Assembly: GCA_944358225.1 (NCBI GenBank)
Contig: CALVQP010000035.1
Location: 1-13,555, forward strand
Length of the DNA stretch: 13,555 bases
Origin: an uncultured Bacilli bacterium
GTDB lineage: Bacteria > Bacillota_I > Bacilli_A > RF39 > UBA660
Direction of reading: 5' to 3'
Each line of letters starts with the position of its first letter. The first letter of the stretch is position 1. Below are positions 1 to 5,981 of this stretch, piece after piece. The notes under the pieces were generated by a model. The model saw nothing but the letters and a program-made list of their open reading frames with translations, searched no databases and was not told the DNA's origin. Both the position numbers and the translations under genes were made by a program.

Positions 1-35
1 AAACCCCAATTGAGTATAGAACTCAACTAGGGTTT
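1..35. repeat. Inverted repeat, hairpin-forming, possible terminator
   Basis: Arms 1-15 and 21-35 pair over 15 positions, two of them G-T wobble on one strand, around a 5-base loop. The outer ends are AAACCC and GGGTTT. It lies downstream of the minus-strand transglutaminase remnant and could terminate it, but the U-tract expected for that direction would be outside the window. On the plus strand the tail is only weakly T-rich. It may instead be an anti-readthrough hairpin just inside an insertion sequence (see 1-72). Confidence 0.55.
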
Positions 36-72
36 AAATAAATCTTTTTAAGTGTCTACTTTTTATTGACAA
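1..72. mobile_element. Possible tip of an IS3-family insertion sequence (partial)
   Basis: Read on the minus strand from position 72, the sequence begins TGTCAATAAAAAGTAGACAC. This resembles, from memory, the terminal inverted repeats of IS150-group IS3 elements, which start with TG and contain an AAAAAGTAGACA-like core. If so, the element extends leftward out of the window and the hairpin at 1-35 is just inside it. No transposase coding sequence is visible and only one end is present, so this is a weak inference. The adjacent broken gene is consistent with local decay. Confidence 0.22.
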
Positions 73-103
73 CTTCAATCTAAAAACTACTATCGATCTT
101 TTT

Positions 104-876
104 TTATATTTCTAAATGTTCTTTATCATTAATAAGAGGAGTATTAATAACTCTCAAACGCTTATCATTTTTAAACAAATACCTAATTTCATCAAAATTT
201 TTATCTGGTTCCAAACATAATGTAGCTAAATCATCTATTTCTTTTAATTGATCTGGTGATAAATCAAAAAATTCTTTATCCTTATCGATATATACAGGAA
301 AAAATAAATATGATATTTCATCATTCATTAAAGCATGAAAATCATAAAATACACTTCTAGCCAACATAGCTACCCCTCTAATATTTGATCCATGCACAAA
401 ATAATTTAAATCTCTTTTACCCGCTCTAACATCAAGCCATGCTTGAGCAGCAAAAATTAGTTTTTTACTCTTATGATCGTGTAACTGTTCGTCTACATCA
501 TAGGAAATCCAACGTTTTTCTTCCATATTATAATACTCACATATCCAGTGATCACAGGCTTCATTTTTACGTATCCAAGGGGCAAAACCACTTCTTATTC
601 TAACAGCGTAACCTTTAGCCTTTAAAATTGAAGCTGTTAAAACCGAAACATAGCGACATGTTACTACGATTTTATCTTCTATCTTTAGCCCCATAATTAA
701 ACCTCTGTCTAAACAACTCCGCCATCATAGCTGGCGCTGTTAGCAAAATACCGTCATCACAACGATATTTATACCAAGGATACTTTAACGAAATTTCATT
801 TTTATCTTCGTAACTATTTCTTAATGTACAAAATCATTTCTTCTTTATTCTGTAATTTGTATTCAAACTCCCACCC
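104..876 (-). pseudogene. Transglutaminase-like domain protein, frameshifted remnant
   Basis: The longest intact piece is 104-694 (196 codons). It contains a transglutaminase-type triad: Cys13 in VTCRYVSVL, His49 in CDHW and Asp66 in YDVDE. The family's conserved N-terminal part lies upstream in other frames. Positions 818-690 encode EISLKYPWYKYRCDDG then ILLTAPAMMAELFRQRFNYG, and positions 876-817 encode WEFEYKLQNKEEMILYIKK before a TAG at 814-816. Removing one G from the G4 run (CCCC at 689-692 on the plus strand) joins the last two frames as NYG-LKIEDKIVV. Removing one A near 817-819 joins the first two. The restored product would be about 255 residues. The ATG at 694 has a fortuitous AGAGG seven bases upstream, so a C-terminal fragment could still be translated, but it would lack conserved sequence before the nucleophile. 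The remnant begins right behind the nrdD terminator and no promoter is visible. Sequencing error in homopolymers is the main alternative. Confidence 0.72.
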
Positions 877-884
877 TTAATCAT

Positions 885-911
885 AAAAAAAGCTGATAAC
901 TCAACTTTTTT
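885..911 (-). terminator. Rho-independent terminator of the nrdD unit
   Basis: On the minus strand an A-rich arm ending GTTGA (plus-strand 901-911) and an arm TCAGC followed by a T-run (886-896) form an 11-bp stem with one G-U pair and a 4-base loop. The T-run of the second arm serves as the U-tract. The hairpin overlaps the stop codon of the small nrdD tail ORF (910-912) and separates the nrdD unit from the broken transglutaminase gene. Confidence 0.75.
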
Positions 912-1053
912 ATTTATGTTTTACACGATCTTTTTCTTCAGCTCTTTTCGCATTATTAAATCTCTCGACAGTACCTACCAAATACCCTGTAATTCTTCTA
1001 ATTCTTTCAAAACCAACCCCTTCACCTTTAACTTTTTTACTTTCTTCTACCAT
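910..1053 (-). CDS. Split C-terminal glycyl-radical segment of anaerobic ribonucleotide reductase (NrdD tail)
   Basis: This 47-residue ORF reads MVEESKKVKGEGVGFE and then RIRRITGYLVGTVERFNN, ending AEEKDRVKHK. The RxxGY motif (Gly23 in RRITGYLVG) and the final RVKH match the glycyl-radical loop and C-terminal end of class III ribonucleotide reductases, where NrdG generates a radical on that glycine. Here the segment is detached from the main nrdD ORF, which lacks it. It lies in the same frame, six codons after the nrdD TAG. It has its own good ribosome binding site, GAGGT seven bases before the ATG, overlapping the end of nrdD. This suggests coupled translation of a separate polypeptide, comparable to the way YfiD (GrcA) supplies a replacement glycyl-radical domain to pyruvate formate-lyase. 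Readthrough of the TAG would instead give a conventional full-length enzyme. The motif assignment is firm; the working arrangement is inferred. Confidence 0.88.
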   Translation of the reverse strand: MVEESKKVKGEGVGFERIRRITGYLVGTVERFNNAKRAEEKDRVKHK

Positions 1054-1068
1054 ATTTCTTACCTCTTT

Positions 1069-3360
1069 CTATTTACAACAATTTAAATTATGTAATTTCT
1101 CTACACTAACCGCTTCCCCTTCACGACGACCACATCTTGGACAAACATCTTTAATGATACCTACATATCCACATACTGGATCACGATCTACCGGATGATT
1201 AATAGCAGCATATCCCATATTATTTTCTTTCATTAATCTAACAATACTTTCAAAAGCTTCCAAGTTATCACAAGGATCGCCATCTAATTCTATATAGGAA
1301 ATATGACCAGCATTAGTTAATTCATGATATGGTGCTTCAATTTTTATTTTATTAGCTATAGAGATATTATAATATACAGGAACGTGAAAAGAATTTGTAT
1401 AATAATCTCTATCAGTTACGCCTTTAATTTTACCATATATAGCTTTATCAATATTTACAAATCGTCCACTAAGTCCCTCGGCTGGAGTTGCTAAACAAGT
1501 AAAATTCAAATTATACTTATCTGAAAATTCATCACACTTTTTACGCATAAATTTTACTATTTTAAGGCCTAATTTTTGAGCTTCTTCGTTTTGCCCGTGA
1601 TGATACCCTATACTAGCCTTTAAGCACTCTGCAAGACCAATAAATCCAATTGATAAAGTACCATGTTTTAATACTTTTCTTAAACGATCATTAGGTTTTA
1701 ATTTTTCACTATCTAACCAAATACCTTGACCAAGTAAAAAAGGAAAATTATATAATCTTTTATTACACTGAATTTCAAATCTTTCCAAAAGTTGATCCTT
1801 AACTAATTCCATGATCTCTTCCAATTCACTAAAAAAGCCTTTTTCATCAAATTTTCCTTTAGATACTACTCCGTGTTTAATAGCTATTCTCGGCAAATTA
1901 ATAGATGTAAATGATAAATTTCCTCGACCAGGAGTAATAGACTGACCAAAACGATTTCCTAGTACTCTCGTACGACAGCCCATATAGCCAACTTCTGTTT
2001 TATAATCCCCTTTAACATAATATTGTTTATTAAACGGTGAATCAATAAATGAAAAATTTGGAAACAATCTCTTAGCTGAAACTTTACAGCTTAACTTAAA
2101 CAAATCATAATTTTTATCTTCTGGGTTATAATTTACTCCCTCTTTAACTTTGAAAATCGAAATCGGAAAAATTGGAGTTTCTCCTTGTCCTAAACCAGCA
2201 TCTAAAGCCAGCAAATAATTTCTTATTACCATTCGTCCTTCACTAGAAGTATCAGTCCCAAAATTAATTGAAGAAAAAGGAACTTGAGCTCCAGCACGGG
2301 AATGCATAGTATTAAGATTATGTATAAAAGCTTCCATTGCTTGAAATGTTGCTCTTTCTGTTTTTTCTAAAGCCTTTTTTATAGCTAAACTAAACAATCT
2401 TTTTAAAGTTTGATTATCTTTATAAAATTTCTCAAAATATTCTTCTGAAACATCTATTGTCGTCAATCTAGAAATATCTTTTTTCAAAACATTATCAGTT
2501 ATAAAAGATTTAAAATCCGAATAATCTAACAAATCATCAATTGTCATTTTTAATTGTTTTTTATATGTTTTTAAAACCCCTGGAGCCATATAATAATCAA
2601 AAGCTGGAATACTTTGACCACCATGTTGATCATTTTGATTTGCTTGAATAACTATAGCTGCTAAGGCACTATAACTAGCAATATCATTTGGTTCTCTTAA
2701 ATAACCATGTCCAGTTGAAAATCCATTTTTAAAAATTTTATCAAGGTCAAGTTGCATACAAGTTGTTGTACCCATTGGCAGAAAATCCATATCATGAATA
2801 TGAATTACCCCATCATCATGTGCTTCAGCATATCTTTTTTTCATTAAATAAGATTTAGCAAACTCTTTTGATACAGTAACGCCATATTGTAGCATCGTTC
2901 CCATAGCCGTATCGCCATCAACATTAGCATTTTCTCTTTTCGTATCATCTTCACTTGCCGATTTAAGTCCTAAGTTTTCTAAAGTTTTTAAAAACTTATG
3001 TCTTTTTTTATCATCAAAAAACATCTCTCTAGACTGATTTCTTCTTTCTCGATAACTACTAAAAGCTTCATAAACATCATCATAGCCTTTATTTTTTAAC
3101 TCTATTTCAATAATGTCTTGAATTTCTTCAATTTTAATTTTATCTTTATCTTTATACTCTTTTTCAATATGTTTTAAAACTGCTTGTAAAACTTTTTGCA
3201 TATCTTTTTCAGTATACTTAAGCTTATCTTCCTCTTCATCAGTTTTAACAGTATCAAAACCCTTTTTTATAGCTACAGCAATTTTCGTACCGTTAAAATT
3301 TACTTTCTTACCATTTCTTTTTACTGCCTTTAATTCTTTTAATGCATCATCATTTTTCAT
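1069..3360 (-). CDS. nrdD: Anaerobic (class III) ribonucleoside-triphosphate reductase, large part
   Basis: This enzyme reduces ribonucleoside triphosphates to deoxyribonucleotides under anoxia. Counting from the ATG (763 residues), an ATP-cone lies at about 10-105 (VKRNGKKVNFNGTK), followed by the ten-stranded barrel. Cys201 (GTTTCMQLD) and Cys462 (YMGCRTRV, next to GRGNLSFTSINLPR) are the likely active-site cysteines. The C-terminal tail carries DRDPVCGYVG and DVCPRCGRRE (Cys730, 740, 743), with Cys761/762 as the probable remaining Zn ligand. The ORF then ends at a TAG before the glycyl-radical motif, which is in the next ORF (910-1053). An in-frame GTG at 3367-3369 preceded by AGGTGG is an alternative start. 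I prefer the ATG at 3358-3360, preceded by GGGAG at eight bases, because the predicted leader would otherwise be only about 12 bases. No nrdG activase is present in the window; it must be encoded elsewhere. Confidence 0.95.
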   Translation of the reverse strand: MKNDDALKELKAVKRNGKKVNFNGTKIAVAIKKGFDTVKTDEEEDKLKYTEKDMQKVLQAVLKHIEKEYKDKDKIKIEEIQDIIEIELKNKGYDDVYEAFSSYRERRNQSREMFFDDKKRHKFLKTLENLGLKSASEDDTKRENANVDGDTAMGTMLQYGVTVSKEFAKSYLMKKRYAEAHDDGVIHIHDMDFLPMGTTTCMQLDLDKIFKNGFSTGHGYLREPNDIASYSALAAIVIQANQNDQHGGQSIPAFDYYMAPGVLKTYKKQLKMTIDDLLDYSDFKSFITDNVLKKDISRLTTIDVSEEYFEKFYKDNQTLKRLFSLAIKKALEKTERATFQAMEAFIHNLNTMHSRAGAQVPFSSINFGTDTSSEGRMVIRNYLLALDAGLGQGETPIFPISIFKVKEGVNYNPEDKNYDLFKLSCKVSAKRLFPNFSFIDSPFNKQYYVKGDYKTEVGYMGCRTRVLGNRFGQSITPGRGNLSFTSINLPRIAIKHGVVSKGKFDEKGFFSELEEIMELVKDQLLERFEIQCNKRLYNFPFLLGQGIWLDSEKLKPNDRLRKVLKHGTLSIGFIGLAECLKASIGYHHGQNEEAQKLGLKIVKFMRKKCDEFSDKYNLNFTCLATPAEGLSGRFVNIDKAIYGKIKGVTDRDYYTNSFHVPVYYNISIANKIKIEAPYHELTNAGHISYIELDGDPCDNLEAFESIVRLMKENNMGYAAINHPVDRDPVCGYVGIIKDVCPRCGRREGEAVSVEKLHNLNCCK

Positions 3361-3387
3361 CGTATTCACTCCCTACCACCTAAAAGC

Positions 3388-3416
3388 ATTGTAATATTTA
3401 ATTAAAAATTGGTCAA
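3388..3416 (-). promoter_or_regulatory. Predicted sigma-A promoter of nrdD
   Basis: On the minus strand, TTGACC (-35, 3411-3416) and TACAAT (-10, 3388-3393) are separated by exactly 17 bases. The predicted start is near 3381, giving a leader of about 20 bases that contains AGGTGG and GGGAG. The promoter lies just behind the hairpin at 3422-3459, so nrdD appears to be transcribed separately from tyrS. I saw no convincing NrdR-box pair. Confidence 0.7.
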
Positions 3417-3421
3417 CAAAA

Positions 3422-3459
3422 AAATTCTAAAAAACCATTTTTCTGATTTTTTAGAATTT
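3422..3459 (-). terminator. AT-rich terminator between tyrS and nrdD
   Basis: Arms 3422-3434 and 3447-3459 are perfectly complementary over 13 bases (AAATTCT plus an A-run against its complement) with a 12-base loop. On the minus strand a T-run follows. It sits about 175 bases after the tyrS stop and just upstream of the nrdD promoter. The stem is weak per base pair because it is almost all A-T. Its near symmetry leaves open a binding-site role in nrdD control. Confidence 0.5.
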
Positions 3460-3633
3460 CCATTTTTGCCATTTTTTCAGGCATTTTTCATTTTTACTCT
3501 TTGTCAATTTCAAACTATACTTACCTTAAAATAAAGGATTTGCTATCTTTTTTTAGATTTTTTATCCTTTTTACATTCTTTTACTTTTTTTACTTTTTAA
3601 TATTTTTCATTTTTTTACATTTTTGTTTTTTGC
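3460..3633. other. A-rich non-coding spacer downstream of tyrS
   Basis: The minus strand here is strongly A/G-biased with many short TAA-closed frames and no supportable gene. A weaker interrupted hairpin (AAAGGAT arms at 3533-3539 and 3564-3570, with an inner ATCT/AGAT pair) precedes ATTTT and could be an additional tyrS terminator. A plus-strand frame at 3501-3719 is nearly all Phe, Leu and Ile codons and is a product of base composition. Confidence 0.4.
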
Positions 3634-4845
3634 TTATTTTACAACAATTTGCAAAAACACTTTTTTTCCTTTTTGAAGTAAAATTTTATCACCTTCCACC
3701 ACCGTTTTATTTACCATAAAATCTACATCAGTAATCTTCTGACGATTTAATTTTATTCCTCCTTGTAAAATTAATCTTCTTGCTTCACTTTTTGATGGAG
3801 TAAGTTTTACTTCTAATAGTAAATCAATCAAACTAATACCATTATTAATCACTAAGCTATCCAATTCTACTTTTGGCATATCATCAGTAATACCCTTATT
3901 TTTAAACAATATCTCACTCGTATTTTGAGCTTTTAAAGCCTCCTTTTCTCCATGAACAAATTTTACAACTTCAAAAGCCAGCTTGCGCGCAGCTTCTCTT
4001 GCTTCTGGATTTTTTTGATGTCTAACTGCCAACTTTTCAATCTCCTCTTTATCTAAAAAAGTATATCTTTTTAAATATGGTATCACCATTTCGTCTTCAG
4101 AATTCAAGAAGAATTGATATAGTTCGTAAGGACTTGTTTTATTTTCATCCAACCAAACAGCTCCCCCTTCACTTTTTCCAAACTTAGTACCGTCTTTTTT
4201 AGTTACTAGTGGCAAAGTAAAAGCATAAGCTTCTTTTTTTTCTTTTTTTCTTATTAATTCAATACCAGCAGTTATATTTCCCCATTGATCTTGGCCAGCT
4301 ACTTGCATAATTACATTTTTATTCTTATATAAGTACAAAAAATCTAAAGCCTGCATAATCATATAAGAAAATTCTGTATATGTTATTCCTTCATCTAATC
4401 TTCTTCTAATAATATCTTTATTTAACATATAGTTAATATTAAAATATTTACCATAATCTCTTAGATAATCTATAAAATTTAAATTCTTACACCAAGCGTA
4501 ATTATTAACAACTTCTACTTCTTTAAACAATTTATTTATTTGCTTTTTTAACCCTTCAAAATTATGTTCAACTTGTTCATAAGTAATCATTGCTCTTTCA
4601 CTCGTAGGACGAGGGTCCCCTATTAAACCGGTGGCTCCCCCAATTAAAATAATAGGTTTATGGCCATATTTGGCTAACCACTTACATATTAAAAAAGAAG
4701 ACAAATGCCCAATATGTAAGCTATCAGCTGTCGGATCCGTACCGATATAAAATGTTATCTGCTTTTCATTTAATAATTTTTTAAGTTTCTCATCAGATAT
4801 ATCTTTAATTAATCCCCTATATTCTAATTCTTCTACACAATTCAT
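3634..4845 (-). CDS. tyrS: Tyrosyl-tRNA synthetase
   Basis: This class I aminoacyl-tRNA synthetase charges tRNA-Tyr. It has 403 residues, close to the usual bacterial TyrRS length. The HIGH motif is HIGH itself (44-47), following YIGTDPTADSL, where Tyr33 and Asp37 correspond to tyrosine-binding residues. YTEFSYMIMQALD (156-168) and QVAGQDQWGN (181-190) complete the substrate pocket. The KMSKS loop is KFGKS (221-225). An S4 RNA-binding domain occupies about 335-400 (LTPSKSEARRLILQGGI). The ATG is preceded by AAAGGA at a suitable distance. The gene has its own promoter and a tyrosine-specific T-box leader, so expression should rise when tRNA-Tyr is uncharged. No truncation or odd residues were seen. 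Confidence 0.98.
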   Translation of the reverse strand: MNCVEELEYRGLIKDISDEKLKKLLNEKQITFYIGTDPTADSLHIGHLSSFLICKWLAKYGHKPIILIGGATGLIGDPRPTSERAMITYEQVEHNFEGLKKQINKLFKEVEVVNNYAWCKNLNFIDYLRDYGKYFNINYMLNKDIIRRRLDEGITYTEFSYMIMQALDFLYLYKNKNVIMQVAGQDQWGNITAGIELIRKKEKKEAYAFTLPLVTKKDGTKFGKSEGGAVWLDENKTSPYELYQFFLNSEDEMVIPYLKRYTFLDKEEIEKLAVRHQKNPEAREAARKLAFEVVKFVHGEKEALKAQNTSEILFKNKGITDDMPKVELDSLVINNGISLIDLLLEVKLTPSKSEARRLILQGGIKLNRQKITDVDFMVNKTVVEGDKILLQKGKKVFLQIVVK

Positions 4846-4867
4846 AATACTATTCCTTTCTTAAAAT

Positions 4868-4926
4868 ATAAAAAATCATAAACTAAAGGACGAAATTTCT
4901 TCCGTGGTACCACCTTAATTTATGAT
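4868..4926 (-). terminator. Intrinsic terminator arm of the T-box
   Basis: This is the long, imperfect stem ATCATAAATTAAGG against CCTTTAGTTTATGAT (plus-strand 4913-4926 and 4875-4889), followed on the minus strand by a T-run. Its 5' arm overlaps the T-box sequence, as in typical members of this class. It lies about 30 bases upstream of the tyrS start. Confidence 0.85.
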
Positions 4927-5062
4927 TTTATCATACACTTTAAAATTATAACGCATTACCGATTAAACTCCTACATTGTATCTTCATCTTTAAAAAAGCT
5001 TTGTTTCCACCTACCACAAAGTCTCTATCTTGCTTTTTTAAAAATTACTTCATGCACTCAAA
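4875..5062 (-). promoter_or_regulatory. Tyrosine-specific T-box riboswitch leader
   Basis: On the minus strand the leader has a Stem I with the AGAGA element and a distal loop (CTTTG-TGGTAGGTGGAAA-CAAAG). The upper helix is closed by an A-run/GC against GC/T-run at 5013-5040. At the Stem I base, TGCAT pairs with ATGTA. The specifier loop reads GAAGATACA, giving a UAC (Tyr) codon at 4978-4980. The T-box core GGTGGTACCACGG lies at about 4903-4915. The terminator pairs 4913-4926 with 4875-4889 (CCTTTAGTTTATGAT) and is followed by a T-run. The competing antiterminator uses the GGTGGTACC side. Binding of uncharged tRNA-Tyr is expected to favour antitermination and tyrS transcription. Confidence 0.93.
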
Positions 5063-5076
5063 ATTTAATTAACATT

Positions 5077-5105
5077 AGTATATCATTACTTTAACATTTT
5101 ATAAA
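5077..5105 (-). promoter_or_regulatory. Predicted promoter of the tyrS T-box transcript
   Basis: On the minus strand TATACT (-10, 5077-5082) is preceded at 17 bases by TTTATA (-35, 5100-5105, four of six consensus bases). It lies directly between the stop codon of the radical SAM gene and the base of T-box Stem I. The -35 is weak. Confidence 0.5.
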
Positions 5106-5108
5106 GTC

Positions 5109-5903
5109 TTATTTTTTTAAAATCTTAACTTTCTTATCTCTTTCATATTTATCATAAGATATAAAATTAGATAGATTTTCTAATTTTATTATAGCATCAT
5201 CAAATAAAGAATCATTTACAATACTTCGAACACACATACTATCAATCATTTCATAATCAGCATTATATGTTACTAAATTACCAAAAGTCCCTTTTGCCGT
5301 AACATATAAGTCTCGTACTAGTAAATAATCTTTATCTTGCCAAAATCGCATATAACTATGATTATAGCGATAAAAGAACTCTTCTTGTTCAGCAGTTAAA
5401 AAAACATCCCCCAAATCATTTGCTTTAGCTCTTCCAAACCGATATAATAAATCATTATTTATATTAGCCTTTCGGTATTCGTAAAATTCATACTGCCTAA
5501 GTTTAGCAACCACTGAATCTTCAAAGAAATGATATTGATCAAAATTAGTAAAAAGTTTTACATTCACTCCTTTTAAAAGCAGCTTTTCTAAACTTTTCAT
5601 GACTTTTTCTTCATATATACTACCATTTACAATACAGCCAAAATCTTTAACTTGCACATTAAAATTCAATATTTTTTCTATTAAATACAAAAAAGCTTCC
5701 GGATTATAAAAAGGCTCTCCACCAGTAATAAAAATATCTTCTACTTCTACCAATGTAAATTCTTCATTATCAAATAATTTATTTATTGTCTCAATGCTTA
5801 AATCATAATTTTGACTTTCCCCACGCATACAGTGCGGACATGTATAATTACATCTTCTAGTCATCTCTAATGTCAAATTTTTAATTTTTAATAATTTTTT
5901 CAT
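5109..5903 (-). CDS. Radical SAM protein of unknown substrate
   Basis: This 264-residue protein has the radical SAM cluster motif CX3CX2C as Cys18, Cys22 and Cys25 (MTRRCNYTCPHC), and the SAM-binding GGEP at 61-64. The C-terminal part (AKGTFGNLVTYNADYEMI) looks like a reduced SPASM/Twitch-type region, but only one cysteine, Cys224, is seen there, so a second Fe-S cluster is doubtful. The ATG is preceded by GAGG at a good distance. The gene has its own promoter and stands alone between the ABC exporter operon and tyrS, with no recognisable precursor peptide or partner. It is not NrdG: it is longer and lacks that family's N-terminal pattern. Homologues with MTRRCN-CxHCxRG are, from memory, common uncharacterised proteins of anaerobic Firmicutes. 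The substrate is unknown. Confidence 0.85.
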   Translation of the reverse strand: MKKLLKIKNLTLEMTRRCNYTCPHCMRGESQNYDLSIETINKLFDNEEFTLVEVEDIFITGGEPFYNPEAFLYLIEKILNFNVQVKDFGCIVNGSIYEEKVMKSLEKLLLKGVNVKLFTNFDQYHFFEDSVVAKLRQYEFYEYRKANINNDLLYRFGRAKANDLGDVFLTAEQEEFFYRYNHSYMRFWQDKDYLLVRDLYVTAKGTFGNLVTYNADYEMIDSMCVRSIVNDSLFDDAIIKLENLSNFISYDKYERDKKVKILKK

Positions 5904-5922
5904 AACATCCTCAATAAAATTT

Positions 5923-5951
5923 ATTATATTACAAAATGTTTATATCGTCTA
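5923..5951 (-). promoter_or_regulatory. Predicted promoter of the radical SAM gene
   Basis: On the minus strand TAGACG (-35, 5946-5951) and TATAAT (-10, 5923-5928, perfect consensus) are 17 bases apart. The ATG at 5903 follows after a leader of about 14 bases, which includes GAGG. Confidence 0.65.
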
Positions 5952-5955
5952 CTTT

Positions 5956-5981
5956 GAAAAAAAGAATTTTAAACAAGTCTT
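5956..5981 (-). terminator. Weak terminator of the exporter operon
   Basis: On the minus strand AAGACTT and AATTCTT form a 7-bp stem with one mismatch around GTTTAA, followed by a T-run. It begins at the stop codon of the 607-residue ABC protein. The stem is short and AT-rich, so termination may be leaky. Confidence 0.35.

Noticed and set aside
3361..3500. NrdR boxes upstream of nrdD
   Set aside because: No pair of ACA-CWATATWTTGT-like sites was found; only the long A-T inverted repeat is present.
3501..3719. Plus-strand open frame of 72 codons, rich in Phe
   Set aside because: It is composed almost wholly of T-rich codons in an A/T-biased spacer, overlaps the end of tyrS and has no ribosome binding site or recognisable motif.
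5109..5903. Radical SAM gene as the nrdD activase NrdG
   Set aside because: It is too long, has its own promoter, is separated from nrdD by tyrS, and lacks the NrdG N-terminal pattern.
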